Source: Verrucomicrobiota bacterium
GTDB lineage: Bacteria; Verrucomicrobiota; Verrucomicrobiia; Chthoniobacterales; Xiphinematobacteraceae
Direction of reading: 5' to 3'
DNA: 6,023 nt
NCBI GenBank assembly: GCA_003176035.1
Contig: PSRL01000168.1
Span: forward strand, 1 to 6,023
Under the pieces are notes generated by a model. It was given only the letters and a program-made list of their open reading frames with translations, had not been told where the DNA came from and searched no databases. This document shows positions 1 to 5,138 of this stretch, one piece after another. Within the stretch, counting starts at the first letter, position 1. Each line of letters opens with the position of its first letter. The translations under genes and the position numbers were made by a program.

Positions 1-154
1 CTAAATCGGAACTCATCTCACGAGTGGCTTCTTCTTTTTGCCAGGCAACCTCCATACCCGTCCGCGTCCGGACTAATGTTTCAGTGGACTCGGAAGCTTG
101 GCTGCGAGAAACAAACGCCGCGAGAAAACACAAGCAAGTCAGAATTTTTTTCAT
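1..154 (-). CDS. Probable TolC-family outer-membrane metal efflux protein (CusC-like), N-terminal 51 residues only
   Basis: This partial gene starts at an ATG at 154 and runs off the left edge. The visible 51 residues begin with a signal peptide (MKK, then ILTCLCFLAAFV, then a likely cleavage near SQA/SE). After it comes LVRTRTGMEVAWQKEEATRE. An 'RTG..V.W' element soon after the signal peptide is, from memory, typical of CusC-like TolC proteins of heavy-metal efflux operons, before their 'LLARPLTADAAVQIALLNN' region; that diagnostic part lies outside the window. The start lies 10 bp after the stop of the His/Met-rich lipoprotein on the same strand, so the two are probably one operon. TolC-family proteins form the outer-membrane channel of tripartite RND pumps, so membrane-fusion and RND genes would be expected further left. 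The signal peptide and the frame are seen directly; the family is an inference from a short stretch plus context. Confidence 0.6.
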   Translation of the reverse strand, partial: MKKILTCLCFLAAFVSRSQASESTETLVRTRTGMEVAWQKEEATREMSSDL

Positions 155-164
155 AGGCTTTTCG

Positions 165-461
165 CTACATATGGCTATGGTCCATCGGCATATCCATGTC
201 AGAGTGCCGCATTGGTTCTGCCGGTGTTTTTGTGGGAGCGGACGAAGTCTCTGCTAGCTCCGTTTGTGACAATAGCTGCTGAGTGACACGCGTAGCACCG
301 TCTTCTCCCAAACCCGAAAAATAATAGGGCCCTCGGCCGGACACGGCTTTTGTACTGGCGGGATGTGAGGGCGGAAGTGCGGGGAGCGACGGCGTACCAC
401 ATGCGGTAAATCCAAGAGTCAAAGCCAGTGGTGACAAAAACAAAAATACTCTCGCTTTCAT
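165..461 (-). CDS. Small lipoprotein with His/Met-rich metal-binding-like C-terminus
   Basis: This 98-residue protein has a lipoprotein signal: MKAR, a hydrophobic stretch (VFLFLSPLALTLG), then FTAC with the lipidation Cys at about residue 21 followed by Gly. The lipobox is not perfect (Phe at -3). The mature part is low-complexity, rich in Pro, Ser, Thr and Ala, with a short GRGPYYFSGLG segment near residues 42-52. The last 15 residues, MRHSDMDMPMDHSHM, hold five Met, three His and three Asp, the composition seen in periplasmic copper or silver binding segments. It has no recognisable domain. It lies directly ahead of a probable CusC-like gene, so a periplasmic metal-binding accessory role in efflux is a reasonable inference. 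The ATG at 461 is preferred because it gives the signal peptide; a different-frame ATG at 465 leads to an unconvincing protein. No Shine-Dalgarno is visible; a hairpin occupies that place. Confidence 0.72.
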   Translation of the reverse strand: MKARVFLFLSPLALTLGFTACGTPSLPALPPSHPASTKAVSGRGPYYFSGLGEDGATRVTQQLLSQTELAETSSAPTKTPAEPMRHSDMDMPMDHSHM

Positions 462-465
462 TCAA

Positions 466-483
466 TGCCAGCCGGTGCTGGCA
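466..483 (-). promoter_or_regulatory. Perfect inverted repeat/hairpin just before the lipoprotein start
   Basis: TGCCAGC and GCTGGCA (7 bp, perfect) flank a 4-nt loop and end 4 nt before the ATG at 461. The hairpin occupies the place of the ribosome binding site in the leftward transcript. A possible -10 box (TATGAT, 499-504 on the minus strand) lies further upstream without a good -35. The element could be an RNA hairpin controlling translation or a DNA operator for a regulator of the efflux operon. The repeat is seen directly; its role is inferred. Confidence 0.45.
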
Positions 484-594
484 GTACTAGCCAAACTGAT
501 CATAACGGAAAATCAAGCATCCTCTTTTTGGTTTTTCGCATCATCGTGGCCGCATCGCTCCTTTCATTTTTCGGCGAAGAGCCCCGCAGAAGGG

Positions 595-667
595 GGTGGC
601 TGACGGGACTCGAACCCGCAACATCCAGAACCACAATCTGGAGCTCTGCCATTGAGCTACAGCCACC
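595..667 (-). tRNA. tRNA-His (anticodon GTG)
   Basis: Read on the minus strand, the sequence folds as a full cloverleaf. It has an acceptor stem GTGGCTG/CAGCCAC, D stem GCTC/GAGC with a short loop containing the GG pair, and anticodon stem CCAGA/TCTGG around TTGTGGT, which places GTG at the anticodon (His). The variable loop is 5 nt and the T arm GCGGG-TTCGAGT-CCCGT. The gene encodes the extra 5' G (G-1, position 667) opposite C73 (position 595), the identity element for histidyl-tRNA synthetase. The 3' CCA is not encoded (the template reads CCC), so it must be added by CCA-adding enzyme. With its GUN anticodon this tRNA is a queuosine substrate, and queH lies just upstream on the other strand. 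Confidence 0.97.
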
Positions 668-711
668 ACGAGGAACGTTCTGGCGAATGGCGACGCTCAG
701 AACAAGCCACC

Positions 712-741
712 ATCATGCCTCCCCCAGGGTGAGATTGTCAA
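712..741 (-). promoter_or_regulatory. Candidate sigma70-type promoter of tRNA-His
   Basis: On the minus strand a perfect -35 hexamer TTGACA (736-741) is followed after 18 bp by CATGAT (712-717), a 4/6 match to the -10 consensus. Transcription would begin near 705, giving a leader of roughly 38 nt before the mature tRNA 5' end at 667, a normal distance for RNase P processing. The -35 falls in the loop of an imperfect inverted repeat (about 720-752, CCAGG-GTGA against TCAC-CTGG), which may be incidental. Confidence 0.5.
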
Positions 742-807
742 TCACCTGGAGGGTCTTTCAGTGAACAAGATTCTTTCTGGGTGGAAGCCTTGATCAAGCA
801 GCGGCTG

Positions 808-829
808 GGCCAATAGGGGGGCCTTTTTT
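808..829 (+). terminator. Weak terminator-like hairpin with T6 tract upstream of queH
   Basis: GGCC (808-811) can pair with GGCC (820-823) around an 8-nt loop, directly followed by six T. The stem is short (4 bp, 5 with a G-T wobble), so it is marginal as an intrinsic terminator. It lies 67 nt before the queH start on the same strand. It could end a short leader transcript or attenuate queH. A competing pairing of the G-run (816-820) with CCCC at 836-839 is possible. Confidence 0.25.
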
Positions 830-860
830 GTGCAACCCCGTTAAATAGCGAATTAAGAAA

Positions 861-889
861 TTGGAATGGTCGTTTAAAAATGGTCTGAT
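861..889 (+). promoter_or_regulatory. Candidate queH promoter giving a leaderless mRNA
   Basis: TTGGAA (861-866) and TCTGAT (884-889) are each 4/6 matches to the sigma70 -35 and -10 hexamers, with an exact 17-bp spacer. The -10 box ends 6 nt before the ATG at 896, so transcription would begin at or next to the start codon. This would agree with the absence of a Shine-Dalgarno sequence before queH. The match is modest and may be chance. Confidence 0.25.
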
Positions 890-895
890 GGTCTC

Positions 896-1579
896 ATGAA
901 TTCGGAAGCTGAAAACGGACGGCCAAAACTGATTTTGCCGGAGAGCAAACAGAAAGTGCTCTTGCATTCGTGTTGTGCGCCGTGTTCGGGCGAGGTGATT
1001 GAAGCTCTGCAAGCCTCCGGTATCCAATTCAGTATTTATTTTTATAACCCGAATATTCATCCCCGTGCTGAATATGAGCTGCGTAAGAAGGAAAACGTGC
1101 GATTTGCGGAGAAAAAAGGAATCCCCTTTATTGATGCGGATTATGATACGGAAAATTGGTTCTCACGAGTTAAAGGCTTGGAATGGGCTCCCGAGCGAGG
1201 CGAACGCTGCACTCAGTGCTTCGATTTCAGATTCGAGCGAACCGCACTTTATGCCCACGAACACGGATTTTCTTTGATTACAAGCTGTCTGGGAATTTCG
1301 CGATGGAAAGACATGGATCAAATCAATGCTTGCGGAACAAGGGCTGCTTCTCGCTACCCTGGAATGATTTATTGGACTCTGAATTGGCGGAAAAAGGGGG
1401 GCTCCCAACGCATGATCGAAATCTCTAAGAAGGAGAATTTCTACCAACAGGAGTACTGTGGTTGTGTCTACTCTCTTCGAGATACAAATCGCGCAAGAGA
1501 AAGCCGAGGTCTGGCACGGATCCGGATTGGCGAAAAATATTACACCCCGGAAAAAACCGTCCCTTCAGGCGAGCCATAG
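896..1579 (+). CDS. queH: Epoxyqueuosine reductase QueH (DUF208 family)
   Basis: QueH reduces epoxyqueuosine to queuosine at the wobble base of GUN-anticodon tRNAs (Asp, Asn, His, Tyr), the last step of the pathway. It is a cytoplasmic iron-sulfur enzyme unrelated to QueG. The 227-residue protein shows the family's cysteine pattern. VLLHSCCAPCSGEV lies at residues 21-34 (Cys 26, 27 and 30), RCTQC at 104-108, a further Cys at 131 (TSCLGIS), and YCGCVYS at 187-193 (Cys 188 and 190). NPNIHPRAEYELRK (51-64) and WRKKGGSQRMIEISK (164-178) are also characteristic. Family members use these Cys to hold a [4Fe-4S] cluster. A charged tail of about 34 residues follows CGCVYS. The ATG at 896 has no clear ribosome binding site, but the next in-frame Met lies inside or after the core, so this start is sensible. 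The stop overlaps the GTG start of the next gene by one base. Confidence 0.93.
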   Translation: MNSEAENGRPKLILPESKQKVLLHSCCAPCSGEVIEALQASGIQFSIYFYNPNIHPRAEYELRKKENVRFAEKKGIPFIDADYDTENWFSRVKGLEWAPERGERCTQCFDFRFERTALYAHEHGFSLITSCLGISRWKDMDQINACGTRAASRYPGMIYWTLNWRKKGGSQRMIEISKKENFYQQEYCGCVYSLRDTNRARESRGLARIRIGEKYYTPEKTVPSGEP

Positions 1580-3003
1580 TGAAAAATTTGCCGCGCTCCC
1601 ACTCTCCTCGGGCCATTGCCTTGGCCAGCCGCGCAGTGGCGCGTATTCTGAAACAAAAGTTAGGAAAAGATCGGGTTATCACCGACACAGAAAGGTTGTC
1701 TGAGTGGGGAGGAGACAAGTGGTTCGTTACTCAGACGCCTAACTTCGTGGTGTTGCCACAGAGTTCCGAGGAAGTCGCTGAGGCACTCCGGTTGGCGAAT
1801 CGACATGGGGTACCGGTTACTCCGAGAGGAGCTGGTTATGGCTATGTCGGCGGCTGCGTGCCAATCCAAGGAGGAATGGTTTTGGCGACAGAGCGTCTGA
1901 ACTCTATTTTGGAAATCGACCGGCGTGATTTTGTGGCCGTCGTGCAACCAGGGGTAATTACCTGGGATTTGCAACGTCAAGCTATTACTAAAAAGCTTTT
2001 TTACCCTCCCGATCCCGCGAGTCTGAAAAATTGCAGCATCGGAGGCAATATCGCAACGAATGCCGGTGGCCCGCGTTGTTTGAAGTATGGGGTCACCCGC
2101 AATTATGTTTTGGGTTTGCAAGTGGCACTTATGGACGGAACGCTGATGAAATTAGGCGGGCGTACACACAAGAACAAAACAGGCTTCGATTTGGTGGGTT
2201 TATTTGTGGGCTCTGAAGGGCTACTGGGGGTAGTAACCGAGGCAACTCTAAAGCTCCTGCCGCTGCCGCCGTCGCAAGCGGTGGTTTCCGCAGGGTTTGC
2301 AAACGTAAGAACTGCCGCAAAGGCTGTCCAAGCGATCTTTTCCGCAGGGCATCTTCCTTCGGCTGTTGAGTTAGCGGACGCCTTCACTTTAAATGCCGCG
2401 AGGCGTAGCGGAAAAGTGAAGGGCATCCCGCGGGGCGATGCGTATGTGTTGGTTGAAGTGGATGGCCAGGTTGCTTCGGTGCGCTCGGAAATGCGTGCGA
2501 TCGCGAAGCTATTGCGGACCTGGGGAGCTCAGGATATCTCGGCAGCGTCCACCTTAGCCAAGTGCAATGCTTTGTGGGATCTCCGTCGCAGCTTTTCTTT
2601 TGCATTAAGGGATAGCGGGTTGACAAAGTTAAACGAAGACGTTGTCGTGCCGCGAGGGCGTCTCATTGATTTAATTGAATTAGCCGGACGCTTTCAAAAA
2701 TCCAGCGGATTTCCCATTGCCTGCTTTGGGCACGCAGGTGATGGCAATATTCATGTCAACATTATGGCTGCGGATTTTGATCAACCCGTCGTTTCAGTTC
2801 GGGTCAGAAAACTCTTGGATGAGCTATTCGAGCAGATATTAGTTTGGGGAGGAAGCATTACGGGCGAACACGGTATTGGATTAGCTAAACTTCCGTGGTG
2901 GAACAGGGCAATGGCACCGGAACTGCGAACGCTTCACAGACATATCAAGAATGCAATCGATCCCAAACATCTTCTCAATCCGGGAAAATTTGTTTTGGAA
3001 TAG
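1579..3003 (+). CDS. FAD-linked oxidase, GlcD-type glycolate/D-lactate dehydrogenase family
   Basis: This flavoprotein of 474 residues probably oxidises a D-2-hydroxy acid such as glycolate or D-lactate; the exact substrate is not readable. The N-terminal FAD-binding (PCMH/VAO-type) domain covers roughly residues 50-230. It shows VLPQSSEEVAEAL, TPRGAGYGYVGG (81-92), IGGNIATNAGGPRCLKYG (154-171) and FVGSEGLLGVVTEATLKL. The C-terminal FAD-oxidase domain shows FGHAGDGNIHVN (383-394), GSITGEHGIGLAK (425-437) and a closing DPKHLLNPGKF (461-471), all hallmarks of GlcD. The frame is open from 1462, but the GTG at 1579 is preferred. It gives the usual family length, overlaps the queH stop as TAGTG, and has a weak purine-rich AGGCGAG just upstream; the extra 39 residues would be an arginine-rich stretch inside queH. 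No GlcE or GlcF subunits lie nearby, so it may act alone or with partners elsewhere. Confidence 0.9.
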   Translation: MKNLPRSHSPRAIALASRAVARILKQKLGKDRVITDTERLSEWGGDKWFVTQTPNFVVLPQSSEEVAEALRLANRHGVPVTPRGAGYGYVGGCVPIQGGMVLATERLNSILEIDRRDFVAVVQPGVITWDLQRQAITKKLFYPPDPASLKNCSIGGNIATNAGGPRCLKYGVTRNYVLGLQVALMDGTLMKLGGRTHKNKTGFDLVGLFVGSEGLLGVVTEATLKLLPLPPSQAVVSAGFANVRTAAKAVQAIFSAGHLPSAVELADAFTLNAARRSGKVKGIPRGDAYVLVEVDGQVASVRSEMRAIAKLLRTWGAQDISAASTLAKCNALWDLRRSFSFALRDSGLTKLNEDVVVPRGRLIDLIELAGRFQKSSGFPIACFGHAGDGNIHVNIMAADFDQPVVSVRVRKLLDELFEQILVWGGSITGEHGIGLAKLPWWNRAMAPELRTLHRHIKNAIDPKHLLNPGKFVLE

Positions 3004-3004
3004 A

Positions 3005-3024
3005 GCCGCTATCGCGGCGTTTAT
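3005..3024 (+). terminator. Possible weak terminator after the GlcD-type gene
   Basis: GCCGC (3005-3009) pairs with GCGGC (3014-3018) around a 4-nt loop, followed by GTTTATT. It begins 2 nt after the stop codon at 3003. Position and GC-rich stem suit a terminator, but the stem is only 5 bp and the T tract is interrupted. Confidence 0.3.
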
Positions 3025-3069
3025 TAGAACCTATAAAATGATAGCAACTTTGTGGGGCTTTTTCTCTGA

Positions 3070-3086
3070 GCTTTTGTTTCAAAAGC
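3070..3086. repeat. Small perfect hairpin GCTTTTG-TTT-CAAAAGC
   Basis: A 7-bp perfect inverted repeat with a 3-nt loop lies mid-way in the convergent region. It is AT-rich and has no T tract after it on the plus strand. On the minus strand it follows the PIG-L gene by about 150 nt, so it could stabilise a 3' end, but nothing proves a role. Confidence 0.3.
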
Positions 3087-3234
3087 AATTCCATATCATA
3101 GGTATGGGATTAATTTTGCGCCGCGCCCGAAGAGAAAAATACCATCCGAATTTGTGATTGGTTAATAAGGGTTTCGCTATATCTTTCATCTGTTGCCAGA
3201 TTCGGCAATATTCATTATCTGGGATTAAGCTTTA

Positions 3235-4080
3235 TTAAGAAAATCGACGGATACGTTTTTTAACTTCAGCGGAAAATTCATCAACTAATTCTTGAACAAA
3301 CGCTTCCACAGAGAGTCCGTGGTTTTGTACTAGCGGCAAAAGATCCAACGCCCAGATAATGCCGGCAGATGGATCAGGAGCGTAGGGGTCGGAGAAGGTG
3401 GCATTTGCTTGTCTACGTCCCATAGTACCTATGTCATACCGCTTACCGCCTGCAATTTGGGTGGAAAACACGGTTAATAATTGGGCAGCTAAAGCAAGTC
3501 TATCTCCGGCGTTGAGAGCAATCCGACGCTGACGAGGAAGCCAATCGAGACTTCCCCAAACCTCGCAGCCATAAATCATTTTTGGAATATTTCTTATAGC
3601 AAGCCTCCGAAGCGCTTTGAGGCAATGAAGGAAAACTGCGACATGTGTTTCATGTCGATCGGCGGGGGAGTGGAGATAGAGAGTATGGGGCTGGGTTAAA
3701 AATAGGATTTCCAGAAGATCGTCACATAAAGTTTCGGAGTGCTTTTTGACCGACTCGCTTGAACAGCCAAGCTGGATCATGGCTCCATAGCGACCGACCT
3801 CAGCAGCTTTGCGCTGCTCACTCCGACGCAGGGCTGAATACTCCTCAGCGGACAGTTTTTGATGCTGTGCTTCTCGAATACTGCCCGAACCGTCGGTGAT
3901 AACAACTCCGACAAACCATGCGTCCTTACAATCATAACAATGGGAAATGCCGGGGTAAGCAAGGATTTCTACGTCGTCCTGATGGGCGGCAATACACAGA
4001 TGAGTACAACGGGAAAGCGCATCGACAACTGATTTACCATCCGGAACAAAGCAATCAACATTAGAGCGCGGAAAGTTCAT
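3235..4080 (-). CDS. PIG-L/LmbE-family deacetylase
   Basis: Members of this fold are metal-dependent de-N-acetylases that remove acetate from N-acetylglucosamine-type groups (MshB, BshB, GPI PIG-L). The 281-residue protein has the metal site CIAAHQDDVEILAY (29-42), a variant of the usual AHPDD with Gln for Pro, and the second motif HSPADRHETHVAV (137-149) supplying a His. Further conserved-looking blocks are GVVITDGSGS (58-67), GCEVWGSLDWL (171-181) and GGKRYDIGTMGRRQANATF (211-229). I associate these with a subgroup often found near amino-sugar genes, from memory. No signal peptide is visible, so it is probably cytoplasmic. The ATG at 4080 overlaps the TGA of the upstream nucleotidyltransferase gene as TGATG, implying translational coupling; a TTG at 4083 is a weaker alternative. 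Metal-site residues appear intact. The substrate is unknown; an N-acetylhexosamine derivative is the best guess. Confidence 0.85.
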   Translation of the reverse strand: MNFPRSNVDCFVPDGKSVVDALSRCTHLCIAAHQDDVEILAYPGISHCYDCKDAWFVGVVITDGSGSIREAQHQKLSAEEYSALRRSEQRKAAEVGRYGAMIQLGCSSESVKKHSETLCDDLLEILFLTQPHTLYLHSPADRHETHVAVFLHCLKALRRLAIRNIPKMIYGCEVWGSLDWLPRQRRIALNAGDRLALAAQLLTVFSTQIAGGKRYDIGTMGRRQANATFSDPYAPDPSAGIIWALDLLPLVQNHGLSVEAFVQELVDEFSAEVKKRIRRFS

Positions 4081-5042
4081 CAATTATGAGGTGTGGATGC
4101 GGAAAATATTCCCCCGCTACCCCAAAGGTTAGAGGGATAATCCCCGGTTTGTACAAGGTTAGCGATCGCTCTGGTCACAGAGGGTTTGTCTTCTCTATAG
4201 GTGATTCCAAGCCATCTGTCCTTGGTGGGAAGGACTGCAACGGTTGCTTCAAAGTGGGAAACAATGTCCGAAATTGCGTCCGGAAGATAAAATTCCGCTT
4301 TTTGATCTCCGATTTTTTTTTCCAGAAAAGCGTAAAAACGTTGTTCCAGAAGAGGGATTACCGTTGGAGTCAAGCCCCAGAAATTAAGCGAAACTGTTTC
4401 CTCACCTGTAAAACGGTGTGTTTCACTGAGTTTCGAATAGTGACTTGCAATGCCGTCCGGAAATTCTTCGATTCCTAACCATTCCTCCACCTTTTGTAAC
4501 ATGCCACGGTCATCGGTGCGACAAATTCCACGAGACACCGGACCGTGTTCAGAAAGAGTGTTTGCTAATTGAAAGCCCGCCATCATAAAAGCAGGTATTT
4601 TTTCAACGCCCGGCCGTGAAAAAAACCAAGCCGCATGCTGAAAGGCATTTCGCCCATAAAAATCGTCCGCATTGATAGCAATAAATGGTTGTTTGAGCGC
4701 CTTTCTAGCGCACCAAACGGCATGACCCGTGCCCCAAGGTTTTCGACGGCCTTCCGGTAAAGTAAACTTGCCTGGAAGGTCATTCAGGTCTTGAAATACG
4801 GTGATCGTAGGAATAAATCTACTAAATCGACTGAGTACCTGTTCCCGAAAAGGTTCTTCAAACTCTCTCCGGAGGACAAATATCACCTCGTTAAAACCAC
4901 ATTGCAAGGCATCATAAACTGAGTACTCCAGAACAGCCTCTCCGTTCGGGCCAACTGGGTCCATTTGTTTTAGGCCTCCGTACCGACTGCCCATGCCGGC
5001 TGCGAGTACCAATAGCGAAAGATTTTTCGTCGATGATCGCAT
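4080..5042 (-). CDS. Sugar-phosphate nucleotidyltransferase-like protein (NTP_transferase family)
   Basis: This GT-A-fold protein resembles enzymes that join a sugar 1-phosphate to a nucleoside triphosphate to make an NDP-sugar. The nucleotide-binding signature LAAGMGSRYGGLKQ lies at residues 13-26, followed by DPVGPNGEAVLEYSVYDAL (28-46). Later blocks are WGTGHAVWCARKAL (103-116), NADDFYG (124-130, probable metal-binding Asp), SLNFWG (218-223) and a terminal YPSNLW (302-307). The length, 320 residues, suits the family. The ATG at 5042 is chosen because it puts the signature near the N-terminus; the frame also allows a GTG at 5075, adding 11 residues. Neither start has a clear Shine-Dalgarno. 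The gene overlaps the PIG-L gene by one base, so both are probably made together. The nucleotide and sugar cannot be told from sequence alone. In other bacteria similar proteins sit by N-acetylhexosamine kinase genes, but no such kinase is in this window. Confidence 0.88.
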   Translation of the reverse strand: MRSSTKNLSLLVLAAGMGSRYGGLKQMDPVGPNGEAVLEYSVYDALQCGFNEVIFVLRREFEEPFREQVLSRFSRFIPTITVFQDLNDLPGKFTLPEGRRKPWGTGHAVWCARKALKQPFIAINADDFYGRNAFQHAAWFFSRPGVEKIPAFMMAGFQLANTLSEHGPVSRGICRTDDRGMLQKVEEWLGIEEFPDGIASHYSKLSETHRFTGEETVSLNFWGLTPTVIPLLEQRFYAFLEKKIGDQKAEFYLPDAISDIVSHFEATVAVLPTKDRWLGITYREDKPSVTRAIANLVQTGDYPSNLWGSGGIFSASTPHN

Positions 5043-5138
5043 CAAATGGAGAGGATTACAGTACACCAAACGCACTCGACGACATCAAATGTATAAATAC
5101 GCTGGATGGGCACTAGTTCGAATGCTTTAGAAGATGCC
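5043..5138. promoter_or_regulatory. Divergent promoter region between nucleotidyltransferase and L,D-transpeptidase
   Basis: The two divergent genes share 96 bases. A good plus-strand -10 (TATAAA, 5092-5097) would place transcription start near 5104, but no -35 is recognisable 16-18 bp upstream. On the minus strand, TGTAAT (5055-5060) matches the -10 consensus at 5/6, but also lacks a good -35 and would leave only a few nt before the ATG at 5042. The AT-rich GTATAAATAC (5091-5100) is nearly palindromic and could serve both directions. Confidence 0.3.

Larger units (their letters stand above)
668..895. other. Divergent intergenic region between tRNA-His and queH
   Basis: These 228 bases separate the divergent tRNA-His and queH genes. 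They hold the tRNA promoter (712-741), an imperfect hairpin (about 720-752), a 10-bp palindrome CTTGATCAAG near 789-798, a terminator-like GGCC/GGCC hairpin with six T (808-829), and a start-proximal repeat of ATGGTC before queH. I found no protein-coding frame and could not match the stretch to 6S RNA, SRP RNA or a known riboswitch by eye. A small RNA or queH leader on the plus strand is possible but not shown. Confidence 0.4.
3004..3234. other. Convergent intergenic region
   Basis: These 231 bases lie between the 3' ends of the GlcD-type gene and the PIG-L gene. They contain a GC-rich 5-bp hairpin right after the first stop (3005-3018), a 7-bp AT-rich hairpin (3070-3086) and two mutually exclusive hairpins (3191-3222). 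No strong intrinsic terminator for either direction is apparent and no coding frame looks real; a 68-residue open frame across 2951-3157 overlaps the end of the oxidase gene and resembles nothing. Confidence 0.5.

Noticed and set aside
24..286. Plus-strand open frames opposite the lipoprotein and TolC-like genes
   Set aside because: They have no recognisable features, whereas the minus strand gives a lipoprotein and a second signal peptide in tandem.
465..764. Plus-strand open frame of 99 codons containing GLEPATSRTTIWSSAIELQ
   Set aside because: This is the well-known false protein obtained by translating the antisense of a tRNA gene; it lies across tRNA-His.
668..840. 6S RNA, SRP RNA or preQ1 riboswitch before queH
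   Set aside because: Hairpins are present but I could not find the conserved cores of these RNAs by eye; a covariance search would decide.
1462..1578. Longer start (ATG 1462) for the GlcD-type oxidase
   Set aside because: It would add 39 Arg/Lys-rich residues inside queH; GTG 1579 gives the family length and a stop/start overlap.
1660..2426. Minus-strand open frames of 153 and 107 codons within the oxidase gene
   Set aside because: They are antisense to clearly conserved GlcD motifs and show no domain of their own.
2951..3157. Plus-strand open frame of 68 codons at the oxidase 3' end
   Set aside because: It overlaps the conserved DPKHLLNPGK end in another frame and its product resembles nothing.
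4086..4478. Plus-strand open frame of 130 codons
   Set aside because: It is antisense to the C-terminal half of the nucleotidyltransferase, whose motifs are convincing.
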